This document shows positions 35,299-45,037 of a DNA stretch of 64,000 bases, piece by piece. Numbering within the stretch: the stretch's first letter is position 1; every line of letters starts with the position of its first letter. The position numbers were made by a program, and so were the translations under genes. Below the pieces are notes generated by a model that was given only the letters and a program-made list of their open reading frames with translations, was not told the DNA's origin and ran no database searches. Source of the stretch: Holdemania massiliensis (GTDB taxonomy: Bacteria; Bacillota_I; Bacilli_A; Erysipelotrichales; Erysipelotrichaceae); contig NZ_JAKNTK010000001.1 in NCBI RefSeq assembly GCF_022440805.1, positions 3,906,001-3,970,000 of the forward strand, in the 5' to 3' direction.

Positions 35299-36084
35299 TT
35301 AAAACAAAATTCTCAGCCGCTGCAGATAGGCCAAATCTCGATAGCGTGCAATTTGAACCTGTTTCTGACTTTGCAGCACTTCAATTTCCGTTTCCGCATT
35401 TAAATTAAAGCACAGATGATCATAACAGAGAAAGGCCCCTTCAAAGCTGGCAGAACGCAGGCGAATCACCGACTCCGGCCGCAGGATCAGCGGTGAAGCC
35501 AGGGACCGGTAAGCCCGATGATGAATCCCGGTAATTTCACTGAGCTGCAAAAGCGGAAGACCACTTTCGATCACAGCGCCGCCTAACGAACGATTATACG
35601 CGGTGGAGCCGATCTGCGTACACAAACACAGCCCTGTTCCGCGGAAGGTTTCAAAAAACGAACCGTTGATATCAATGTCCATTAACTGCGTTTTCGTTAC
35701 GTTTTCAATCCGCATTTCATTTAAGGCATAGACCGTTTTTTCCTGATTCTCACCGCGAACCGTCACCTGAAGCAGCCGAGCAGATTCACATTGCGGACTT
35801 CGATGCGTAACATCCTGGACGCACAGATCCATTTCGTCACAGCGGTAATCGCAGAAAAATCCGAGAGTTCCGCTGTGGATCCCGACAAATTTAACACTTT
35901 CCAGCTGATCCAGATATTCGTGAACGGCATACAAAAAGGTTCCGTCTCCGCCAATCGCGAAAACCAGATCCGGCTGTTTTTCATCTTCTGCCCAGCCTTT
36001 TTCGCTCAGCTTCGCAGCCAGCTCGCTTTTGAGCTGCCGGGAGGTTTCATCCGGCCGATGAACGACCGCAAATGTTTGCTTCAT
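35299..36084 (-). CDS. nadK: NAD kinase
   Basis: 261 residues. FAIGGDGTFLYAV is the diphosphate-binding GGDG site and IGSTAYNRSLGGAVI the catalytic NAD-kinase block. It phosphorylates NAD to NADP, an essential step. It lies alone between the sulfatase and HAD genes. Confidence 0.95.
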   Translation of the reverse strand: MKQTFAVVHRPDETSRQLKSELAAKLSEKGWAEDEKQPDLVFAIGGDGTFLYAVHEYLDQLESVKFVGIHSGTLGFFCDYRCDEMDLCVQDVTHRSPQCESARLLQVTVRGENQEKTVYALNEMRIENVTKTQLMDIDINGSFFETFRGTGLCLCTQIGSTAYNRSLGGAVIESGLPLLQLSEITGIHHRAYRSLASPLILRPESVIRLRSASFEGAFLCYDHLCFNLNAETEIEVLQSQKQVQIARYRDLAYLQRLRILF

Positions 36085-36192
36085 ATTCTCTCTCGCTTTC
36101 TTCGCTGTTTCTTTTACCGTTAGGGGATAAACGCGGTTAATCTATACTCACCCCTGGTTGATTAGCCTTTCTCAAAAACAACCGCTTTCTTC

Positions 36193-36906
36193 TTATTCCA
36201 AATTGGAAACTTCGCAATTCAGCAAGGCTTCAATTTCACTCAGCTGATCGCATTGCCAAAACGGTGTCGCGGAAGAACCATGCACGATCAGCGGCTGAAT
36301 CCCCACTTGATAAGCACCCCATCCGTCCGCTCTCGGATTATCACCGATCATCACAGCGGATGCCGGGTTTCCCAAGGCTTCCCTGGCCAGCGCAAAAGCC
36401 TGCGGATGCGGCTTTTCCACGGCCGTCTGCGCCGATCCCAAAACAGCCTCAAACAGCTCCGTCAATCCCAGATCCTGCACAATCTGCGGCAGCTCCGGAA
36501 CATGATTGGACAGAATAACCATTCGATATCCTTGTTCTTTCAGACTGACAAGCGTTGACAGGGTATCCGGATACAGGTGATAGGAACGGCTGTCAGCCTG
36601 TACGGCATGCACCCGCTTCGCAATCTTTTCAGCAAGTTCCATCTGAAATCCCAATGCGACCGCTACCCGTACCAGATACGCTTCAAGAAAATCCCACCAC
36701 GCTTGGGGATCACACAATTCAGGATGCAGCCGATCCGGCTGATCCCAGGGAAATCCGCTGCTCATCAAGGGCCGGACATCGCTTAATGTTAAGCCATGGC
36801 CGCAGGCAAGCTCATCCATCGCGGCGATCATCGCACCCGACCACTTTCCTTCTTGATAAGCGAGGGTTCCATCAAAATCCCAGATCAAAGCCGGTCGTTG
36901 ACTCAT
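36193..36906 (-). CDS. HAD superfamily phosphatase (PGP/YjjG-like)
   Basis: ATG 36906 follows AGGAAAACTC; the longer frame (36924) has no ribosome site. Motifs I-III: IWDFDGTLAY, VILSNH and the Lys in EKPHPQAF, motif IV MIGDNPRADGWGA. A helical cap lies between motif I and II. Subtype with phosphoglycolate phosphatase-like sequence; substrate unknown. 237 residues. Confidence 0.88.
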   Translation of the reverse strand: MSQRPALIWDFDGTLAYQEGKWSGAMIAAMDELACGHGLTLSDVRPLMSSGFPWDQPDRLHPELCDPQAWWDFLEAYLVRVAVALGFQMELAEKIAKRVHAVQADSRSYHLYPDTLSTLVSLKEQGYRMVILSNHVPELPQIVQDLGLTELFEAVLGSAQTAVEKPHPQAFALAREALGNPASAVMIGDNPRADGWGAYQVGIQPLIVHGSSATPFWQCDQLSEIEALLNCEVSNLE

Positions 36907-37001
36907 GAGTTTTCCTAGCACCACCCGTATTCGATCACGGTGGTTTTCCTTTCTTTTTCTGCTCCCTTATTATATCATACAGGGAAGAGGTGAACTTTCC
37001 A

Positions 37002-37547
37002 ATGAATGAAAATCTTGAAATTGAATATAAAATGTTGGTCAGCGAGCAAGAGTTCAATCAGCTGCGGGATCAGGTGGGCGTAGACCGCGTCCTAATCCAA
37101 ACCAATGTGTATTATGACTGCACGCCCAGCTCCACCTTGAAGCAGATTGCCATGCGCATCCGCGACGTTCAGGGCAAGCATGTTTTTACGATGAAGATTC
37201 CTCAGGCTGAGGGCGTGCGGGAAATTGAAATGGAGCTGCCGGAAAACAGCCCGGAAGCCTTTCAGCATCCCGAAATCCGCGCTTTGTTTGCGTCGCTGGG
37301 GCTTACCCTGCCGGTGCATGTCTGCGGTGCCATGACCACGCATCGGCATCTGCGGATTTATCCCTGCGGTGAATTATGTATGGATCACAGCCTGATCAAC
37401 GGCCGCAGTGATTATGAAATCGAATTTGAAATCACCGGGGATCCACAGGCCGGCAAAGCTTTTTTCCTCAATCTGCTTGAACAGGCCGGACTGACCTATC
37501 AGGAAAACAAACGTTCCAAATATGCGCGCTGCGTTTTGGATCAATAA
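37002..37547 (+). CDS. CYTH domain protein
   Basis: ATG 37002 follows AAGAGGTG; the in-frame GTG 36990 lacks one. EIEYKMLVS is the E-x-E-x-K motif; MRIRDVQGKHVFTMKIPQ and YEIEFEIT complete the tunnel fold. CYTH enzymes hydrolyse triphosphates (inorganic triphosphate or thiamine triphosphate). 181 residues. Confidence 0.9.
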   Translation: MNENLEIEYKMLVSEQEFNQLRDQVGVDRVLIQTNVYYDCTPSSTLKQIAMRIRDVQGKHVFTMKIPQAEGVREIEMELPENSPEAFQHPEIRALFASLGLTLPVHVCGAMTTHRHLRIYPCGELCMDHSLINGRSDYEIEFEITGDPQAGKAFFLNLLEQAGLTYQENKRSKYARCVLDQ

Positions 37548-37638
37548 TTCGCTCTTTTCCTTCTTTTTTCGGCATATTTAACAAAGCGGAAAAGAAATCA
37601 GATCAATTCCTGATATAATAGAATAAGAGGTGATATTT

Positions 37639-38499
37639 TTGATCAAGATCCTATTCTCCGATCTGGACGGCACGTTGTTATACATCCCGCCGGTACTGAC
37701 CAGCGGCGTCAGCGAGGAAAACCGCGCGGCGATCCGCAGACTGCAGGAATCGGGTGTGCGGTTTGCGATTGCCACCGGACGCTCTGTGAACTTTCTGCCT
37801 CAGCATTACGGTGCTGACTTAGTTTTCGATACGGTCGGCATCTGCGGCGCTTCAATCCGCCTGAACGGCCAGTTTATTTATCAGACTGATTTCGATCACG
37901 ATGAGATTGACGCGCTGCTGGATGTTTTTTCCGACAGTGCTTATGAGCATCGCTTTCTTGTGGTAACCCAGGAAAATGACTATATTTTTGAGGATCCGTT
38001 TGGAGAGCAGGCCATGGAATACAAGCTCAATCCCAAGCGGCGAATCCGCGACTGCCGCCACGTCTTAGATCAATCCATCGCCGAGTATATCCGCGATCCG
38101 CATCACACGCACATCACTGCCTGTTTCTGTCACTTCCAGCAGGAAGAGGGCGTTGATTATTATAAGGACATGTTGAAACGGAAGTTCTTCGGCCGGTATC
38201 AGATCATTCAGACCAGTCCCTATTCGATTGTCATTTTAAAGGATGGGGCTAACAAAGGCACCGGTATTGCCAAGATCGCGGCACTGACCGGTATTGGATT
38301 GGATGAGGTTGCCGTCGTCGGGGATTCCGAGAATGATTTTGAAATGTTTGCGATGATCCCGCACAGCTACTGCATGAGCCATGCCCGCCCGGACATTCAG
38401 GCCAAAGCGAAGACCATCGTTTCTTCGGTGGCCGAGTGCATCGATCTCATTATAAAAGAAAATGAACAGGAGCAGCTGGAAAACCTGAATCTGCTTTAG
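37639..38499 (+). CDS. Cof-type HAD phosphatase
   Basis: The best start is TTG 37639, which AGAGGTGA precedes by seven bases; GTG 37630 lies within that site. 286 residues. IKILFSDLDGTLLY is motif I, FAIATGRS motif II, the Lys in KDGANKGTGI motif III and VAVVGDSENDFEMF motif IV, with a Cof-type alpha/beta cap between. These hydrolyse sugar phosphates or cofactors in the cytoplasm. Confidence 0.92.
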   Translation: MIKILFSDLDGTLLYIPPVLTSGVSEENRAAIRRLQESGVRFAIATGRSVNFLPQHYGADLVFDTVGICGASIRLNGQFIYQTDFDHDEIDALLDVFSDSAYEHRFLVVTQENDYIFEDPFGEQAMEYKLNPKRRIRDCRHVLDQSIAEYIRDPHHTHITACFCHFQQEEGVDYYKDMLKRKFFGRYQIIQTSPYSIVILKDGANKGTGIAKIAALTGIGLDEVAVVGDSENDFEMFAMIPHSYCMSHARPDIQAKAKTIVSSVAECIDLIIKENEQEQLENLNLL

Positions 38500-38538
38500 C
38501 CTTTTCTGAGAGCAATACGACTTTTTCAATTAGAGAAC

Positions 38539-38618
38539 AAAAAGAAGCTGCAAGTTCAGACAATGATTAAGTGGTTAGGATCCACCCTATCCATCTGCCG
38601 TTTGCAGCTTCTTTTTTT
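38539..38618. terminator. Large bidirectional terminator
   Basis: AAGAAGCTGCAA pairs with TTGCAGCTTCTT across a ~48-base loop that contains a second imperfect inverted repeat (GGTTAGGATCC...CCTATCC). T runs lie on both strands. It separates convergent genes. Confidence 0.8.
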
Positions 38619-38641
38619 ATTATCCATTTTAAACTAATCTT

Positions 38642-39694
38642 TCAACTAACCAGCAGCATAAATATTTGAATCAGCTGCGGCATCAATGATACTGCCGCAA
38701 CCAGCCTAATTACCTGAATCAAGCCGATCTTCCCCAAATCTGCGCCTAAATCCGAAGCAATCAGAGCCATATCACTGGCGCCCGCCGGACAGGATGCAAA
38801 TAGAGCTGATTGTAAATCTAACATATGCGTGCGAACACAAATCTGTGCGTAAAGAAAGTTAATAATCCAAAAACTTACCAGCAAAATGAGAACGGGAAGA
38901 ATAAGCTGCGGAAGAGTAAGAAAGGTTTCCCGGGTGATGCTGACACCGACAAGCGAACCCGCAAACAATTGACCTATGCTCTTTACCCGTTTATCAACTC
39001 CAATCAAGGGTGTCGTACAGTTGAGCAGCAGAATGCCAAACATCGCGAAGATCAGAGAGCCGGCCGGAATGGGTGTCAGGCTGCCAAGATAGCTGAACAG
39101 GAAAGCAGCGGTTAGCGTCACTGGACCGTTGCCCTTACCGGACTGTGCTGCCGATTTAGAAATCTTTGCCTCCCCTTCTGGCTCCATAGCGGATTTCTTC
39201 CCCTGACCTTGAGTAAAAGCCATGATCCAAATCGGAAAAAATAACAGAGCACTGATCAGCCGTGAAGTCTGAATTAAGGCAACGGTTGAGGTTACCGCCC
39301 CCATATCCATACTGATCAGGGACATATCTGTTACTCCGCCAGCAACGCAGGACAACAGCGCTGTCAAAAGATCCATTTTGCAGATTATGGATATCGCTAT
39401 ACCGACAACAAAAGTATTGAGGGTGAACATCAGAACTAGCAGCAAAATGGGTTTTGCCAGTTTTTTTATATTACGCAAATCTTCAATTTTCAGCTGCATT
39501 CCAATAAACGTACCGGCTATGCCTTGGGTAAAATTCTTGATAACTAGAGGAAGCCAAGCAAAATCAAAGATCATGTTTAGAATACCGACTGCCAACATGC
39601 TGCCGATCATCGCTGGAGCCGGTATTTTTAATTTCCGGGCTATAGTCCAGCCTAAGGTGCCAACCGCTAAGGTTAACACGCATTTCATAATCAT
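38642..39694 (-). CDS. AbrB-type (DUF/AmoA-related) membrane transporter
   Basis: 350 residues, two repeats of about five membrane segments. PAPAMIGSMLAVGILN and the repeated AGGVTDMSLIS / ASDMALIASDLG pattern match PF05145 proteins (the AbrB family named after Pseudomonas ammonia-monooxygenase-linked genes). The transported compound is unknown. It overlaps the ChbG gene by 4 bases (ATGA). Confidence 0.8.
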   Translation of the reverse strand: MIMKCVLTLAVGTLGWTIARKLKIPAPAMIGSMLAVGILNMIFDFAWLPLVIKNFTQGIAGTFIGMQLKIEDLRNIKKLAKPILLLVLMFTLNTFVVGIAISIICKMDLLTALLSCVAGGVTDMSLISMDMGAVTSTVALIQTSRLISALLFFPIWIMAFTQGQGKKSAMEPEGEAKISKSAAQSGKGNGPVTLTAAFLFSYLGSLTPIPAGSLIFAMFGILLLNCTTPLIGVDKRVKSIGQLFAGSLVGVSITRETFLTLPQLILPVLILLVSFWIINFLYAQICVRTHMLDLQSALFASCPAGASDMALIASDLGADLGKIGLIQVIRLVAAVSLMPQLIQIFMLLVS

Positions 39695-40500
39695 GGTCTG
39701 ACCGCAGCCTGCAGTTCAGACTGCAAATCACGATAAGTGATGAGTTGGATCTGATTGTTTTTGACCCAGTCTTTCATAAAGTCGGAAGTAAAAGCCTCCA
39801 AGTCACGGCAGCGAATCAGCGTATAGGTGGACCACCGGAAAATCTCAGCATCCACATATCCACAATGACAGCCTAACATTGCAGTCCCTGCCAAATCAAG
39901 TTCACAAAGATGATTCTTGTAGTACTCTGTAACATCAGTTTTCGACTGTGCTTCCAACGAAAAGGGTTTAACATTATATTTTCCCTTAAGCCGCTGAATG
40001 GACAGCTGCGAAACAACCTCTGCTGAAAAAGGAATACCCGTTTCTTTGGATAAATCAGAGATTGCCCGAATATAGGCAGGACTGACCGGACTGATTGAAT
40101 GCGTATGCAGATATTCTGGATTTTTTCCGGTAAGCTCCGTAAATTTTCGGAACTGATTCCGGATTTCTATCATGACTTCTGTATAAGGCCATAATTCTTT
40201 TTTCCCGAATTGAGGATCTTTATATTTTTCAGTGGATCGAATAAAATAGCCTTTTTCATCGACTAGGTGAGGGATTCTTTGAGGGTCGCTGACACAAGGA
40301 CCACTGACGATATTGAAATCGATTCCCAGGCAAGCCTGGGGGCGTTTCAAAATTTCCTTAACTGCCCATTCGCTGCTTTCCCCCATGTTCACAAACAGAC
40401 CTGTATTTCTTACAATTCCATGATCTATGGCCTCCAAAATCCCCAGTGTTGTTCCTTTTGTGAATCCATAATCATCTGACTGAACCAACAGTTTCATCAT
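39691..40500 (-). CDS. ChbG/YdjC-type carbohydrate deacetylase
   Basis: 269 residues. LLVQSDDYGF, then GIDFNIVSGP, HTHSISPV and CHCGYVDAEI match PF04794. Such enzymes remove N-acetyl groups from chito-oligosaccharides, sometimes after phosphorylation by a PTS. Here it lies downstream of mannose-class PTS genes, so the sugar is likely an amino sugar derivative; inferred. Confidence 0.85.
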   Translation of the reverse strand: MMKLLVQSDDYGFTKGTTLGILEAIDHGIVRNTGLFVNMGESSEWAVKEILKRPQACLGIDFNIVSGPCVSDPQRIPHLVDEKGYFIRSTEKYKDPQFGKKELWPYTEVMIEIRNQFRKFTELTGKNPEYLHTHSISPVSPAYIRAISDLSKETGIPFSAEVVSQLSIQRLKGKYNVKPFSLEAQSKTDVTEYYKNHLCELDLAGTAMLGCHCGYVDAEIFRWSTYTLIRCRDLEAFTSDFMKDWVKNNQIQLITYRDLQSELQAAVRP

Positions 40501-40581
40501 TCTTTCTCCTTCCTGCTGTAATGATTTTCAAATTTTTCTCAAAAATAAGCCGAACGAAAAGCAGCTGACGCTGCCTTTCGT

Positions 40582-41394
40582 TTAGAAGATTCCTAAAGCA
40601 GCCAGTACCAGGCTGGCAGCCAGAATGCCGATGACCATAGTTACAGGCCGGACACCCTTTTTAATCAGAGCCACCAAGCCGAACACAAGGATGATCGACA
40701 GAATTCCCGGCATAATTGAATTTACAATATCCAACAGCACGACCGACGTTTCTCCTATGTTAATTGTCCAAGCTAATTTGACGTTCACCATCGTCGCCAC
40801 CATCGCTCCGACCATGCTAAGCCCAAGAATCGACGCTGCCTTGGTTAGCGGTTCCATCAATCCGGATGTAAATACCTCATCAATAAAACGTGTTCCCATC
40901 GAGTATCCAATCCGTAGCAAAAACCACTTTGACAACAACTGCGAACCTCCGTAAATAAGAATAAACAGCAAGGTTCCGAGAATATTGCCTTGAGAACAGA
41001 ATCCGATCGCAATCCCCGCTGCGATGACCCTCACACAATTGAAGAAGATTGAATCTCCAATCCCTGCCGTGGGTCCCATCAAGGAAACTTTAATACTTTC
41101 TATCGTATCATCATCAACATTGCCCTTCGTCGTTTTTTCCCGTTCCAGCGCATAAGTCAGACCGGCGATGAAAGCAAGCATAACGGCATGGGTATTGAAG
41201 AAACTGTCATGTCGGACAAGGGCTTTGCTGCGTTCTTCAGGATCTGTATATAGTTCATCAATCGCAGCGGACATCGTGCAGCAGAAGCAGTTGCCCTGCA
41301 TCTTCACGACATTGAAGGCTGCGGAAGCCAGACCGGAATACATAAACATCGAACGCAGCGTTTTTTTCTCCTGAAGACTATAATTGAATTTCAT
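40582..41394 (-). CDS. PTS EIID, mannose family
   Basis: 270 residues. SLQEKKTLRSMFMYSGLAS and FNTHAVMLAFIAGLTYALE are typical of ManZ-type EIID; GPTAGIGDSIF is the conserved membrane region. It shares one base with the EIIC stop (TGATG). It needs EIIC plus EIIA and EIIB to work; those are not in this window. Confidence 0.93.
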   Translation of the reverse strand: MKFNYSLQEKKTLRSMFMYSGLASAAFNVVKMQGNCFCCTMSAAIDELYTDPEERSKALVRHDSFFNTHAVMLAFIAGLTYALEREKTTKGNVDDDTIESIKVSLMGPTAGIGDSIFFNCVRVIAAGIAIGFCSQGNILGTLLFILIYGGSQLLSKWFLLRIGYSMGTRFIDEVFTSGLMEPLTKAASILGLSMVGAMVATMVNVKLAWTINIGETSVVLLDIVNSIMPGILSIILVFGLVALIKKGVRPVTMVIGILAASLVLAALGIF

Positions 41395-42188
41395 CAGAAA
41401 AAGTCCTCCCCTGTTTTTTCTTTTCCTGGTTCATTGCTCACCAGTTTTTTCAGATCTACAAGCTTTTTATCATTAAAGAAATGCATGATGGCAACCACGG
41501 TCATAATTATGGCTATTGGCAAAGTACCTAGATTGAGATATTTTGCCATTACAAATCCGACGAAGAAAAATCCACCGACCTCTTTGTCCCAGATCATCGA
41601 AGTCAGGATTGCAAAACCAATCCCTGTCATCATGCCGGAAGCGGCACTCAGTCCATTCATGGCCCAAATCGGCAAAGCGGCAATCATGGTCTGCAAGCTT
41701 TCTACACCAAAGGCAATTGAGAAGAACAGAATCAAATACTGCGGAAGCCGGTCAAAAATCAAGCCACAAAGCAGAACTTGCAGCCGGAATCGACTGATAT
41801 TCCCTGAATGTGCAAGCCGTTCCCAATAGGGAGCCAGCGAAGCCTGTACCGGTTTATACATTTCTTTGATCGTTGACATTACTGTCCCAATGGGCATCGC
41901 CAAAGCTAATCCTGTTTCAACACCGGTTCCGGCAAGCACCGTCATCGCCACGGCGATGACGGAAGCCGAACTCGCGTCGGAAGGAACTGAACCGCCAATC
42001 TGCGAGATTCCCATAAAGATACCTTCCAGAGAGGCCCCCATGATCACTCCGGTCCGTACATCTCCCAACACGATCCCGGTAACGGTCGCTGCCACAATTG
42101 GCCGCTGGAAAGTCTTCCAGCCAAATAAAATATCAATCCCCTCTACGAGGAAATAAGCAAGAACTACGATCAACGCATTCTGAATCAT
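41394..42188 (-). CDS. PTS EIIC, mannose family
   Basis: 264 residues with about seven membrane segments. GWKTFQRPIVAATVTGIVLG and GASLEGIFMGISQIGGSVPSD match ManY/AgaW-type EIIC. First gene of an operon (IIC-IID-ChbG-AbrB), about 240 bases downstream of the promoter at 42435. Confidence 0.92.
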   Translation of the reverse strand: MIQNALIVVLAYFLVEGIDILFGWKTFQRPIVAATVTGIVLGDVRTGVIMGASLEGIFMGISQIGGSVPSDASSASVIAVAMTVLAGTGVETGLALAMPIGTVMSTIKEMYKPVQASLAPYWERLAHSGNISRFRLQVLLCGLIFDRLPQYLILFFSIAFGVESLQTMIAALPIWAMNGLSAASGMMTGIGFAILTSMIWDKEVGGFFFVGFVMAKYLNLGTLPIAIIMTVVAIMHFFNDKKLVDLKKLVSNEPGKEKTGEDFF

Positions 42189-42462
42189 TTTTATGTCCTC
42201 CTATCTTTGATTCAAGGTGTTGGCCGACCTCTGTCTTACCAGTTGATCGGTTTATCGCGTTCGTTTTCTGACGGATGAAGATCCATCCGAAAGGTCTTTA
42301 TTTTTCGACAGTCCCTGTATCTTCCGGCTTTCAATGATCCCGGATGTCTGTCTCGGCTTGATTAACCTCCTTTGTTCAGCATTTCTGACCTATTTCGGAA
42401 ACCTTCATAAATGATGGCCTTCACTTATAAGTTCAGTATAATCTGGTATTTAAAGTTTACAA
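42189..42462 (-). promoter_or_regulatory. Promoter and long leader of the mannose-class PTS operon
   Basis: TTGTAA, 16 bases, TATACT (42435-42462) on the minus strand. The leader of about 240 bases contains a ribosome site without a normal start codon nearby (AAAGGAGGTTAATCAAG, about 42357-42373), followed by 36 open codons, and a small hairpin CGGATG-GATCTT-CATCCG. EIIC itself has AGGAGGACATAAAA. No terminator-type element is visible. Confidence 0.65.
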
Positions 42463-42529
42463 TGGAACTTTTTTACCTGAAATTAAAGCATTTTCCTCTT
42501 TTTTACATTAAATCGTGCACAAAATTAAC

Positions 42530-44515
42530 CTATTTTAACACCGCTTTGACAACGCCTGCCAAATCATTCAAATTCTCCGTCCGGATCAAAGATTCCAGCT
42601 GGTTCTGATCGCTGACTAAGCCATAGGTCAGCTGTTCGATGAAACGGGCCCGCTGCGGATGATGATGAAAGTCAACAGCCAGAAACAGGATTGTCTTGAT
42701 CTCCTTGCTGAGCCACATTCCTTTACGCTCCAGACGGTAAATTTCAAACACCGCTGTCCCCGTGTATTTCTGGCTGAGAATCAACACAGCCGTTTCATTA
42801 TAGATGCAGCTGTCGCTGTAATGCATCAATGATTGGCGCAGGTTCTCTGTCTGATGGGGATTCCGTGCCCAGCGATAGCTGAGAACTTTGATAAAGTCCC
42901 GTCGATTGAGATAATGGAACTCATCAAAGACAAAATCTGGTTTGAATTTTATTTCCTTCAGCAAAGCATTCAGCGGATACCCATCAAGAATGATCTCAGA
43001 TTCAATCTGATCCAGTTGTTTTTCGCTCGGCGTCAAATCAACACAGACATGAGGAATCGGATAAGGAAAGCGGAGAACAGAATTATTCAGAATCACCGCA
43101 TCATATTGGCTTTGATCGATTTGTCGTACTTCATAGAATTCCGCGCAATCCATTCGTGCAAAAGCATCTGGACCGAATTTATGCAGCAGCTTCCTACGAA
43201 GTACAGCAGTAGACTGATAGCCAGCAGAGGAACATAGTAAAATTCTGCGCGGACGGTATTCATAATCGATTAAATTCAGGATAACAAAGAACCGTACAGC
43301 CATATCCAGCAGGAAGAATTCACTGACCGGATGCTGGGAATGGTCTTCAATCACCTGCGCTGCACTCATCGCCAAAGCTACACTCAAAGGCGAACTGCTG
43401 CCATAATTGTTTTCCACGATCTGACCAATCATTAAATTGTAGCCAATAAAATTAAAATGAATTTGTACATAATGCGGAATCAGACAAGCCTTCAAAATTC
43501 TCAGTGCTCGTGAACGATCTGGGAATTCCAATCCCCATTCCTGCCGTACGGCATTCAATATCGCAGCAGCCAAACCTTCACACGGAGCTGCAAACAGCGG
43601 ATAATCCTGATCAATAGGATCATCATCACTGAGATCATTCCACATGAGGATCAACAGTTCCAGGCTCAAAATATCGCTTTCCTGCAAACAGACATCCGGC
43701 CGGCGCTTCCGCAGTTCCGCGGCGAAGTCACAAGCCAGTCCGTATTCTTTCATCGATTTCAGATCCTGTGCTGCTTTATTGTCAATTTCCACGGTATGCC
43801 CTTTCTTTTTGCGATTAAGCAAAACAAAGACAAACCGGGAAATTCGATGAATGTTATTATCCAGAATATGGATCTGATGTCGGTGAAGGCTCTCAATCAA
43901 CAGCCGGCGTACGCTTCCCAGCTCCATCTCTCCCACTGTAAAATAGTCACAATAAGGTTTGTAAGTGCTCACGGAGAAGGCCGTGACGTGATGATTGGCA
44001 AATAACTCAAGTATACAGAAGCGAAGATTGAGCTCTGATCCGCTCACCTTCAGTCCTTTTCCTGGGCAGCTCAGTAATTCCAACTGAAATTCCCTAAGAA
44101 TTCCGCGCATTTCCTTCAGAGCTGTTTTGATAGAACTGCGGGAAAGATGAAGCAGATCCGCAATGTCATCCACAGTCATATATCCTTGCTGAGAAATCAG
44201 GATTCGCGTGATTTCATATGCACGTTTCTTGTTTTCATCCAGTGCGTTCACCTCATTGAAATAAACGTGCATCTGCCATTCAACAGGACGGAACTGCTCT
44301 GCATTAACGATCTCAGCCCAGTATCCCTCACGTTTTTTGCTGATAATCCGAACCCCAGATTTTTCTGCAATCTCTTTGACTTTTGGCATATCATTCTTCA
44401 CAGTCCGTACGCTGACATTCAGCTGTTCAGAGAGCTCGCGCGCTGTCTTAACCTGGTCCGGATTTGTACTTAATAATTGAAATAATCGAAAAGTCCGCTC
44501 ATCTTCCACAATCAT
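42530..44515 (-). CDS. PRD-containing PTS-controlled regulator, second copy
   Basis: 661 residues: HTH near residue 25 (ELSEQLNVSVRTVKNDM), second HTH near 118 (DIADLLHLSRSSIKTAL), two PRD regions, an EIIB-like domain with LLCSSAGYQSTAVL and a C-terminal EIIA-like part. The likely target is the PTS operon encoded next to it. Only ~25% similar by eye to the regulator at 22240. An extended -10 (TGATATAAA, 44544-44552) lies about 30 bases before the start. Confidence 0.85.
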   Translation of the reverse strand: MIVEDERTFRLFQLLSTNPDQVKTARELSEQLNVSVRTVKNDMPKVKEIAEKSGVRIISKKREGYWAEIVNAEQFRPVEWQMHVYFNEVNALDENKKRAYEITRILISQQGYMTVDDIADLLHLSRSSIKTALKEMRGILREFQLELLSCPGKGLKVSGSELNLRFCILELFANHHVTAFSVSTYKPYCDYFTVGEMELGSVRRLLIESLHRHQIHILDNNIHRISRFVFVLLNRKKKGHTVEIDNKAAQDLKSMKEYGLACDFAAELRKRRPDVCLQESDILSLELLILMWNDLSDDDPIDQDYPLFAAPCEGLAAAILNAVRQEWGLEFPDRSRALRILKACLIPHYVQIHFNFIGYNLMIGQIVENNYGSSSPLSVALAMSAAQVIEDHSQHPVSEFFLLDMAVRFFVILNLIDYEYRPRRILLCSSAGYQSTAVLRRKLLHKFGPDAFARMDCAEFYEVRQIDQSQYDAVILNNSVLRFPYPIPHVCVDLTPSEKQLDQIESEIILDGYPLNALLKEIKFKPDFVFDEFHYLNRRDFIKVLSYRWARNPHQTENLRQSLMHYSDSCIYNETAVLILSQKYTGTAVFEIYRLERKGMWLSKEIKTILFLAVDFHHHPQRARFIEQLTYGLVSDQNQLESLIRTENLNDLAGVVKAVLK

Positions 44516-45037
44516 TCTTCTTCCCCCTTACTTCATTTCTTTATTTATATCACAGAACTGCCAAAAAGCGGACTTTCCTTTATGCTATCGATTTCAATTT
44601 TCCAACAAAATAAACATTTTATTCTTTCAAACATCTATAAATAACTGTTTTTTGAATTAGACTAATAAATTATTTTTGTCGAAAAAATATTACATTTTCA
44701 AGTTTTCTTGATCCTAATATGCTGAATGAGATTGTCCTTTCAAGGGATTAAAGGGATTTAGTGAATCATATTGCTGCCCCTTTTCTTACAGATTTTCATG
44801 CTTAGTATCTTATTTAAAACTCGTCATCCTCCAATCAACAATTGCTCAAATTCCTGTTCTGTGTTCCCAGAAAAAAAACGCTTATCATTCGGTTTTATTA
44901 AGCAAAAACCTACAGATAAACGTTTCTGATTTTTTCCTTCTTGTTCCTTGATCATATCTTTATTTTTTAGAGTTTAACTTTGATATTAAGCTTACAACAA
45001 TGTACCTAGAGTAAGAAATCTGGAATAAGCCTATCAA
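44516..45037. other. AT-rich intergenic region with a terminator
   Basis: The 522-base gap separates the PRD regulator from the DUF4261 gene. An AT-rich hairpin at 44871-44925 (AAACGCTTATC pairs with GATAAACGTTT, eight U follow on the minus strand) is a good terminator for the DUF4261 gene. Apart from the extended -10 near 44544 I see nothing else; no ORF above noise. Confidence 0.6.

Noticed and set aside
44516..45037. Small genes or an RNA gene in the long AT-rich gap
   Set aside because: No ORF with a ribosome site, no tRNA-like cloverleaf and no conserved-looking RNA structure except a terminator.
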